DNA from: Lineus longissimus
Lineage: Eukaryota > Nemertea > Pilidiophora > Heteronemertea > Lineidae
Direction of reading: 5' to 3'
DNA length: 64,000 nt
NCBI RefSeq assembly: GCF_910592395.1
Contig: NC_088309.1
Location: 9,674,501-9,738,500 of the forward strand
This document shows positions 55,663 through 64,000 of the stretch, in pieces. The translations under genes were made by a program, and so were the position numbers. The notes under the pieces were generated by a model that saw only the letters and a program-made list of their open reading frames with translations, made no database searches and was not told the DNA's origin. Every line of letters begins with the position of its first letter. Positions within the stretch are counted from its first letter, which is position 1.

Positions 55663-57215
55663 ATGCCGATTGTGAACGATCCTTACCTGATGTTGTCCTC
55701 TCCGACTGACACAGGTTATGCTAAACGTAAGTTAAAAAAAAGAAAAAAATTCTCACAAAATGTATTAAGCGTTTATTAGTTTACGCTACATTGTATCAGG
55801 TCCGACATGAATTATCATCTTAGATACATTATCTATCTTATCCTTTTGTCTGTTTTCCAGGATTCCGAAACCGTTCAAGATCTCGTTCCAGAAGACGCCG
55901 AACCAACTCGCTTGAAGGTCCAGCCATCAACCTGCGCCGAGTGAAGATGAACATCTCGGGACTCCAGCCGCAGTCGAGATCCATCATGGACTGCCGTGGG
56001 TACGTATCCCCGGTAAGTAAACATCTAATCAAGAAAATCTTAGTCTCTCATTGCAGTAAAGCCAGTAACGCCTACATCAGAGACCTTGCAGCATTGGACG
56101 CGAGACGTGATGAGACCCCTTGGGAGTGCTGCGACGAGCCGAGGACACCGACCAAGGAGTTCTCCTTCCGCGACCTACAGAACAGGTTACGGGCGAAGAA
56201 GCAGAGCTGTGAAGAGATGGCGTACAAGATGCCGACACCCAGTACCTTGACCGTATCTCCGTGTGTGAAGGAGGAACAGCCTTGCCAGCGAGCGTTGCCC
56301 CAGAGTCCTGCGGTCGCCAGCCCCGTGATCGACCTCCGTGCCAAGCTGACCCCACGAACGATTGCCATCCCCTCTTCGGCCGAGCCAGTGCAGCCACGCA
56401 CCAACCAAAGAACCGTCTTACTTTCTTCCCCACGAAAGCCGAGGGTTGATCTTCGAGACATCATCAATGCCTGGAAGTTGAAGCAACTGAAGGAAGTCCC
56501 GCAGGAGACAGCAGTCACCAGTTCCAGCAAGCGTCGAGCATGGTCTCGACGGGAGGTGAGTAAGGCTAATGACACTGATCTAATTTCTATCTGCAGTGAG
56601 CAGGAACTGAAGGAAGTCCCGCAGGAGACAGCAGTCACCAGTTCCAGCAAGCGTCGAGCATGGTCTCGACGGGAGGTGAGTAAGGCTAATGACACTGATC
56701 TAGTTTCTATCTGCAGTGAACAGGCAGTTGCGACACAACCAAAGGAATCCTGTCCAGTTCGAGCGAAACGTCCTGCGCCCACCATGGCTCCCGAGGGAAC
56801 TTGCTTGAAGAGACCACGTCTATCCGCGGCGCCGATCATGACTCCTTCAGCTGCTGTTCCACGTCAAGCACCGAAGATGCCAGTAGAACTACGAACAGGG
56901 GTGCAGAATCTTCATACCAGACAGATGCCAGGACCATCATCACCCGTGACTTTCCATGCTATCCGATCCGGCACCAAGCGACGTCGACAAGAAGATCAGG
57001 AAGATGCCCTCCCACCAACCAAGCGCCAGCGGACACATGCCACCACCGTGCCCTTTGCTGTACCAGTCAAGACACCAGAACGCCCAGCAGTCCAGATGCA
57101 CCCACTCTGTGTCCAACCGACGAAGACTTGGAAGACCACCGCGATCAGTGAGTTGGATGGCATGACAGATGATGATCTACTTGGGGCTTTGGATGACATG
57201 CTAGCAAGTATCTAG
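55663..57215 (+). CDS. Unrecognised nuclear-type protein, tandem gene copy 2 (472 aa)
   Basis: Coding exons 55663-55726 and 55861-57215, with the same promoter, splice sites and domain order as copy 1. Differences from copy 1 are few; INAWKLK replaces INARKLK, and the segment after VQMHP is deleted (VQMHPLCVQPTKTW). The open frame and low divergence suggest recent duplication, gene conversion, or constraint. Confidence 0.75.
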
Positions 57216-57534
57216 GCCTTTTTAAATCTATTATGATTTATTGTGAAATTTTAACTAATAATTTTTATTAAATAAGTAAGTACTTGATTTGAAACTAATT
57301 TTAAAAGGGACTGACATGGTCGAGCCGAAAAAAGGAATCTTGAAAAATTAACTTAAACCATTTTAAAAATCTGCTACATGCGGGTTCAAAAGTTAATAAA
57401 AAATGCATGGACGTTTAAGCAAATTAAAATAATACCATTATTGCCGATAGTAACAATTTGTTTAAAATCCTATTGATGTTGATAATTGCATGTACTCATT
57501 GTGAGGAAATTGAAAAACTAAAAATCTGATTAGG

Positions 57535-57635
57535 CCTAAGGAGACCACTGTCTCCATCACTGATTGGGAGTGCACGATGCAGGGGATCAAATCCCCACTC
57601 CAGGAGAGGTCTCCCTACAGTGGTCTTCCTTTAGG
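57535..57635 (+). ncRNA. Structured 3' element of gene copy 2
   Basis: Same nested pairing as in unit 1; no changes in the paired arms are visible. Confidence 0.5.
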
Positions 57636-58274
57636 TATCACCCTCTGCTCAATCTAAACGATTATTATATCACGACCAAGCGGCTGCAGCCACGTTCATG
57701 CACCTTTAATGTCGAATTATCCTGGGGTTGATAAACTTTTATTAGCTAACTTTTATTAGCAAGGCCTCGAAGGGTTGCTGCGTTATTTCGTCATGATTAA
57801 AAGGCAGTAGGTGGAGTAAATCGGATGGTAAGCCATACAATTTTTTTGGCGATATGTCAACTATTAGAAAGTAAATGTCACTACTGTCCTTTTGGCCACT
57901 GTGCGAAAACTACTGGGCCGATTTCGTTGAAGTTTGTTTTTTCTAATTTTAGGCCGCAAGAGGATATTTACACTTCAGTAACCATGGTTAGGAATTTTGT
58001 TTGTATGTATTCATGTACATTGAGGTAGTGCATTGATTTTGACATTTTCCTCAGTACTGCTTATTTCCGGGTGAATTTTGTTGAAACCTTCGGTTCTTTA
58101 AAGACGGTTGGTAACCTCTAACTGTAGTTGATATCAAACTTTATGTTTAGATTCAGGCATTAAGGAAAGTATAGTGCAAAGGAACCTCTCCTAGTGAATA
58201 CCTCTCATACCGGCAGGTAATTCCTTTACAAAAAATAATGCATTTCCATTTACTATTTTACACTTGTTTTTCAG

Positions 58275-58334
58275 GTGCTGAAGGCATTGAAGTTACTACA
58301 AATTTCCACGAAAGGATATGTCAAGTTGTCGTAG
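58275..58334 (+). pseudogene. Orphan copy of SKA-gene last exon (unit 3)
   Basis: Same intact acceptor and the same 20 codons as unit 2, including the two synonymous differences from the genuine exon. Confidence 0.85.
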
Positions 58335-58857
58335 CCGGTGGCTGACCAGAAAACCTTTGGACTATATGTGTTGTCTTTTAGTATCTGTGCAATTTACTTA
58401 GTTGAACATTTATCAGGCAAAGCTACCCCAGTCCATCTTTGATCACCTCTACTGCCTATGGCTGTAGAGTTTCTGTTGAGAATTCCATGGTAGCCAAATG
58501 GAGGGCTCAAAATTTTGTTGATAGATGAGCACTGCACCTTTGGACAAAAATAGGCACTTCAAATTGAAGTTATCTAAGAACCAAGGTGATAGAAAAGGGC
58601 CTAACAAAACAACTTGATAACAGAATCTCCATCTGAATATGTTTGAGTGCAGATATTGGTACGGGAATCAAGATGGCATCACTATATTTCAGATTGCAGA
58701 TGGGTCATTTTCTGAAGTAGGTGATGATGTCTGTGTAAATTATTCAAGTGCTATTTGTGCTGTCTATGACATTTTGTACATTTCTATTGTAAATAAACTG
58801 ATGTATCCGAATGCTGGATTAGTTATTAATTCATATGGTCAAAAAACATCTTCTTGT

Positions 58858-59266
58858 GAGAATACCTAAGAACACAGTAGAATGTTGAATGGTATTTCCT
58901 GTGTAACTTACCAGCATAGTAACACAGGAGAGCGTTTAATGGTATTTCTCCTGTGTGAATAGGCCTACCTAGAAACACAGGAGAGTGTTGAATGGTATTT
59001 CTCCTGTGTGAATACCTAAAAACACAGTAGAGTGTTGAATGGTATTTCTCCTGTGTGAATACCTAAAAACACAGGCCAGAGTGTTGAATGGTATTTCTCC
59101 TGTGTGAATAGGCCTACCTAAAAACACAGGAGAGTGTTGAATGGTATTTCTCCTGTGTGAATACTTAAAAACACAGGAGAGTGTTGAATGGTATTTCTCC
59201 TGTGTGGATAACTTTTAGACCATATTAATAGCAGAGAGTTGAATGGTATTTCTCCCGTCTGCATAA
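58858..59266 (+). repeat. Hairpin-forming minisatellite, unit 3
   Basis: Copy order and the GGCCTACC variants closely match unit 1 rather than unit 2. Confidence 0.92.
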
Positions 59267-59425
59267 CTTTGACATTTCGCAGTAGATTAAACCTGAGGTT
59301 TAGATGCCTTTTATGATGTTAATTAATGAATGAGATTTTCCCTCTTGAATGATGTTTGAAACAGTTATTCTTCTGTGCTGATACATCATGTTGGCAATCT
59401 TGAGGGCGAATTGAGCCTTCCCGTT

Positions 59426-60005
59426 TATGGCTGGCGGGAGTGGACAAATATCTGAATTAAGGGTCGGGATAAATCAGATTTATACCACGACTATATTCAT
59501 AATAGCAGACAGCCAATCAGAGAGCCGAATTTCATGAATTATGGTGACCATTAAATCTGAATTATACCACGACATAAATGAATCAACCCACGACTATAAT
59601 CGTTTTAGACCCACGACTATATTCGTAATAGCAGACAGCCAATCAGAGAGCCGAATTTATGGACGGAAGTGCGATTTATGGACGCCGGAAGTGCGATATA
59701 TGGACGCCGGAAGTGCTATTTATGGCGTCCAATATCGCACTTCCGGCGTCCATAAATCGCACTTCCGTCCATAAATTCGGCTCTCTGATTGGCTGTCTGC
59801 TATTACGAATATAGTCGTGGGTCTAAAACGATTATAGTCGTGGGTTGATTCATTTATGTCGTGGTATAATTCAGATTTAATGGTCACCATAATTCATGAA
59901 ATGCGGGGTTCTGATTGGCTGTCTACTATTATGAATATAGTCGTGGTATAAATCTGATTTATCCCGACCCTTAATTCAGATATTTGTCCACTCCCGCCAG
60001 CCATA
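59426..60005. mobile_element. 580-bp near-perfect palindromic transposon with 6-bp TSD
   Basis: The left end TATGGCTGGCGGGAGTGG and right end CCACTCCCGCCAGCCATA invert along nearly the whole element, with the centre near 59715 around GGCGTCC. Direct repeats CCCGTT flank it at 59420-59425 and 60006-60011. Units 1 and 2 show the uninterrupted site (CCTTCCCTTTCTG). No coding frame, so non-autonomous. Confidence 0.93.
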
Positions 60006-60011
60006 CCCGTT

Positions 60012-60346
60012 CTGTATGTTTTAGGCCGTACGGCCGCCATGGGTTCACGGCTACGGCAGGCCATGCCAAGATCCCAATCACTGCGTGGGACGATCCCGCC
60101 ATATCACAGGTGCGGGCACATTCCACGCACAGAGACGAGACGCATGCGCCAATCCACAAACGCGTGGAGCTTCATAGCGGTGACGTCACACTACAAATGC
60201 AACAATACGTCTTGACGTAACTTTTGCTTTTGCGTCACGTCCGAGGACGTACATACGGGTTTTTCATGACGTCAACTCCCTAGTTACCACATCTTTTTCA
60301 TTCGAAGAAGCTGCGCGTGACATTGCTCCGACTTTTGTCGATTTTG
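60012..60346 (+). promoter_or_regulatory. CRE-rich promoter and 5' UTR exon of gene copy 3
   Basis: TGACGTCA at 60181-60188 and 60267-60274, and donor GTGAGTG after 60346. A 580-bp transposon sits directly upstream, which may alter expression of this copy. Confidence 0.6.
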
Positions 60347-61291
60347 GTGAGTGAAAATAACAACGGGGGTTAATGCATGTTATTGCAGTCGATGTAGAAT
60401 GGTTAGCCGCATATTTTGATCTATTTTTGGTTAAATTATTTATATCACTTTTAGAGAAAAGTTGATTTTAATTCAGCGACGATTACGAAAAAGGCGCGCG
60501 TTCGCCATTTTTTTGAAACCGTCCGTTTCGCCCTGAGTCCCCCTCCCGCCAACCGACCCACACCCAGGCCAAGCCCCTGCTACTAAGTTAGTTGTAAGGT
60601 TAATTGTATGTCCACATTGTTTACATGGTTCGGGGCTTGGAGGACGGTTTTTATTGCCAGAGCAGTATCCGACTTCTTTTGACTTTTCGTTATCGTATAT
60701 GTCTTGACATCTGACTTTTGCGCCAGGGAGGAGGTAGGCCTACACAATACATCCCACCATCAAGTTGTCCCTTTGATTGATAAAATCCCTTCCACTCCTC
60801 GAATATATACCCCAGTCTTATGCTTCTCCCCTCGCACACGTTGCTCGGTCCAGGCATGCCAGGGAGTGATCAACTACCTGCTCGGTCATAGGCTATGGAG
60901 TGAAAAGCCCGGAAGCTCAGGGTGTGAATTAGGCTATAGGTTGCTCATGTTTCGACCAAATTATATAATATCGACCCACAACGAAACGTGGGTGGACGTT
61001 TTCCCGAACTCTCTGCTGACTTCTGTCCTGGCTGGTCTCGTGATACGCGCAACGCCGGTATCTAGATTGGACTCCCGGGACAGTCCATTTCGTCGAATCC
61101 TAATTGGATGGGCGACAGGACGAGTCCGGTTCAATGCGTCCGGAGTGTACGGTAGATCGGCATGCAAAATCTTGACATAGTGTGTTTTAATTTTTTTCAA
61201 ATTACAGAGCCACCAAACGCTGATTTTGTGAGTCGAGCTGCTATACGCATTTCTCCAGAATTCTGCTCCGTATCATTCTATCAAATCCAAG

Positions 61292-62845
61292 ATGCCGATT
61301 GTGAACGATCCTTACCTGATGTTGTCCTCTCCGACTGACACAGGTTATGCGAAACGTAAGTTAAAAAAAAGAAAAAAATTCTCACAAAATGTATTAAGCG
61401 TTTATTAGTTTAACACTTCATTGTATCAGGTCCGACATGAATTATCATCTTAGATACATTATCTATCTTATTCTTTTGTCTGTTTTCCAGGATTCCGAAA
61501 CCGTTCAAGATCTCGTTCCAGAAGACGCCGAACCAACTCGCTTGAAGGTCCAGCCATCAACTTGCGCCGAGTGAAGATGAACATCTCGGGACTCCAGCCG
61601 CAGTCGAGATCCATCATGGACTGCCGTGGGTACGTATCCCCGGTAAGTAAACATCTAATCAAGAATATCTTAGTCTCTCATTGCAGTAAAGCCAGTAACG
61701 CCTACATCAGAGACCTTGCAGCATTGGACGCGAGACGTGATGAGACCCCTTGGGAGTGCTGCGACGAGCCGAGGACACCGACCAAGGAGTTCTCCTTCCA
61801 CGACCTACAGAACAGGTTACGGGCGAAGAAGCAGAGCTGTGAAGAGATGGCGTACAAGATGCCGACACCCAGTACCTTGACCGTATCTCCGTGTGTGAAG
61901 GAGGAACAGCCTTGCCAGCGAGCGTTGCCCCAGAGTCCTACGGTCGCCAGCCCCGTGATCGACCTCCGTGCCAAGCTGACCCCACGAACGATTGCCATCC
62001 CCTCTTCCGCCGAGCCAGTGCAGCCACGCACCAACCAAAGAACCGTCTTACTTTCTTCCCCACGAAAGCCGAGGGTTGATCTTCGAGACATCATCAATGC
62101 CAGGAAGTTGAAGCAACTGAAGGAAGTCCCGCAGGAGACAGCAGTCACCAGTTCCAGCAAGCGTCGAGCATGGTCTCGACGGGAGGTGAGTAAGGCTAAT
62201 GACACTGATCTAGTTTCTATCTGCAGTGAGCAGGAACTGAAGGAAGTCCCGCAGGAGACAGCAGTCACCAGTTCCAGCAAGCGTCGAGCATGGTCTCGAC
62301 GGGAGGTGAGTAAGGCTAATGACACTGATCTAGTTTCTATCTGCAGTGAGCAGGCAGTTGCGACACAACCAAAGGAATCCTGTCCAGTTCGAGCGAAACG
62401 TCCTGCGCCCACCATGGCTCCCGAGGGAACTTGCTTGAAGAGGCCACGTCTATCCGCGGCGCCGATCATGACTCCTTCAGCTGCTGTTCCACGTCAAGCA
62501 CCGAAGATGCCAGTAGAACTACGAACAGGGGTGCAGAATCTTCATACCAGACAGATGCCAGGACCATCATCACCCGTGATTTTCCATGCTATCCGATCCG
62601 GCACCAAGCGACGTCGACAAGAAGATCAGGAAGATGCCCTCCCACCAACCAAGCGCCAGCGGACACATGCCACCACCGTGCCCTTTGCTGTACCAGTCAA
62701 GACACCAGAACGCCCAGCAGTCCAGATGCACCCACTCTGTGTCCAACCGACGAAGACTTGGAAGACCACCGCGATCAGTGAGTTGGATGGCATGACAGAT
62801 GACGATCTACTTGGGGCTTTGGATGACATGCTAGCAAGTATCTAG
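61292..62845 (+). CDS. Unrecognised nuclear-type protein, tandem gene copy 3 (472 aa)
   Basis: Coding exons 61292-61355 and 61491-62845. It shares the copy 2 deletion. Minor changes include KKILV to KNILV, FRDLQ to FHDLQ, SPAVA to SPTVA and PVTFH to PVIFH. All splice sites are intact. Confidence 0.75.
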
Positions 62846-63176
62846 ACCTTTTTAAATCTATTATGATTTATTGTGAAATTTAACAAAAATTTTTTATTAA
62901 ATAAGTAAGTACTTGATTTGAAACTAATTTAAAAAATAAAAGGGACTGACAAGTGACATGGTCGAGCCGATAAAAGGAATCTTGAAAAATTAACTTAAAC
63001 CATTTTAAAAATCTGCTACATGCGGGTTCAAAAGTTAACAAAAAATGCATTGACGTTTAAGCAAATTAAAAAAATACCATTATTGTCGACTGTAACAATT
63101 TGTTTAATTTTCTATTGATGTTGATAATTGCATGAACTCATTGTGAGGAAATTGAAAAACTAAAAATCTGATTAGG

Positions 63177-63277
63177 CCTAAGGAGACCACTGTCTCCATC
63201 ACTGATTGGGAGTGCACGATGCAGGGGATCAAATCCCCACTCCAGGAGAGGTCTCCCTACAGTGGTCTTCCTTTAGG
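63177..63277 (+). ncRNA. Structured 3' element of gene copy 3
   Basis: Same nested pairing, although flanking sequence in this unit has several substitutions and short indels. Confidence 0.5.
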
Positions 63278-63734
63278 TATCACCCTCTGCTCAATCTAAA
63301 CGATTATTATATCACGACCAAGCGGCAGTCACGTTCATGCACCTTTAATGTCGAATTATCCTGGGGTTGATAAACTTTTATTAGCTAACTTTTATTAGCA
63401 AGGCCTCGAAGGGTTGCTGCGTTATTTCGTTATGATTAAAAGGCAGTAGGTGGAGTATATCAGATGGTAAGCTATACAATTTTTTTGGCGATATGTTAAC
63501 TATTAGAAAGTAAATGTCACTACTTTTGGCCACTGTGCGAAAACTACTGGGCCGATTTCGTTGAAGTTTGTTTTTTCTAATTTTAGGCCGCAAGAGGATA
63601 TTTACACTTCAGTAACCATGGTTAGGAATTTTGTTTGTATGTATTCATGTACATTGAGGTAGTGCATTGATTTTGACATTTTCCTCAGTACTGCTTATTT
63701 CCGGGTGAATTTTGTTGAAACCTTCGGTTCTTTA

Positions 63735-64000
63735 AAGACGGATGGTAACCTCTAACTCTAGTTGATATTGTTTAGATTCAGGCATTAAGGAAAGTATAGT
63801 GCAAAGGAACCTCTCCTAGTGAATATCTTTCTCTTACCAGCAGGTAATTCCTTTACAAAAAATAATGCATTTCCATTCACTATTTTACACTTGTTTTTCA
63901 GGTGCTGAAGGCATTGAAGTTACTACAAATTTCCACGAAAGGATATGTGAAGTTGTCGTAGCTTGTGGCTGACCAGAAAACCTTTGGACTATATGTGTTG
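63735..64000. repeat. Tandem segmental duplication, unit 4 (cut by window end)
   Basis: Starts AAGACGGATGGTAACCTC and includes the replicated last SKA exon. A short deletion after GTTGATATTGTTTAG distinguishes it. Confidence 0.93.
63902..63961 (+). pseudogene. Orphan copy of SKA-gene last exon (unit 4)
   Basis: Intact acceptor and codons. A further synonymous change, GTC to GTG, occurs at the Val before KLS. Confidence 0.85.

Larger units (their letters stand above)
53142..58100. repeat. Tandem segmental duplication, unit 2 (about 4.96 kb)
   Basis: Collinear with unit 1. It lacks about 30 codons in the gene and has scattered small indels (for example, the promoter text loses several bases after CGGCAGCC). 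Confidence 0.95.
58101..63734. repeat. Tandem segmental duplication, unit 3 (about 5.63 kb)
   Basis: Collinear with unit 2, including the same deletion in the gene, plus a 580-bp palindromic transposon. Unit 4 starts at 63735 and runs off the window. Confidence 0.95.

Noticed and set aside
53646-58869. Frames starting MFECRYWYGNQDG in units 2 and 3
   Set aside because: The unit 1 equivalent has an early stop after IADW, and the frames lie in the 3' flank of the terminal SKA exon.

Overview
The window is animal nuclear DNA. Its genes have many short exons with GT-AG introns, AATAAA poly(A) signals, tRNA-derived SINEs, MITEs, foldback DNA transposons and long minisatellites. The gene set (mitochondrial ALDH2, FABP cluster, FBXO39-like, SKA2-like, an intronless peptide-receptor-type GPCR) and the many TACATGTA and AGGCCTA-type words suggest a marine invertebrate bilaterian, perhaps a lophotrochozoan or ambulacrarian. 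The species cannot be named from sequence alone.

Layout: 1-7 kb holds the 3' half of a long coiled-coil gene (+), possibly ANKRD26-related, entered through a 72/73-bp intronic tandem array. 8.2-12.3 kb is two adjacent minisatellite blocks. 13.8-21.4 kb is a complete 12-exon mitochondrial aldehyde dehydrogenase (-, 519 aa), whose introns carry five copies of one MITE family and two SINEs. 23.0-24.0 kb is an intronless class A GPCR (-). 25.5-40.7 kb is a cluster of fatty-acid-binding-protein genes (-): three ordinary four-exon genes, then a fourth locus where four tandem ATG-bearing first exons sit upstream of a single set of exons 2-4. 41.9-44.9 kb is an FBXO39-like F-box gene (+) with a long acidic N-terminal extension. 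45.2-48.2 kb is a nine-exon gene (+) whose N-terminus is SKA2 and whose C-terminus resembles the SKA1 microtubule-binding winged helix.

From 48.0 kb to the window end lies a tandem array of about 5-kb units: three complete and the start of a fourth. Each unit starts with a copy of the last SKA-gene exon, then has a hairpin-forming minisatellite, a CRE-rich promoter, a complete copy of an unrecognised nuclear-type gene (503, 472 and 472 aa) and a conserved structured 3' element. The third unit carries a 580-bp near-perfect palindromic transposon whose empty site is visible in units 1 and 2. It shares TATGGC termini and 6-bp target duplications with a 994-bp foldback element inside the second FABP gene.

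Most notable: the SKA2/SKA1-like hybrid and its replicated terminal exon; the unknown tandem gene, whose frame reads through perfect mini-introns that would each create a stop at the splice junction if removed; the four alternative FABP first exons; and the paired foldback elements.
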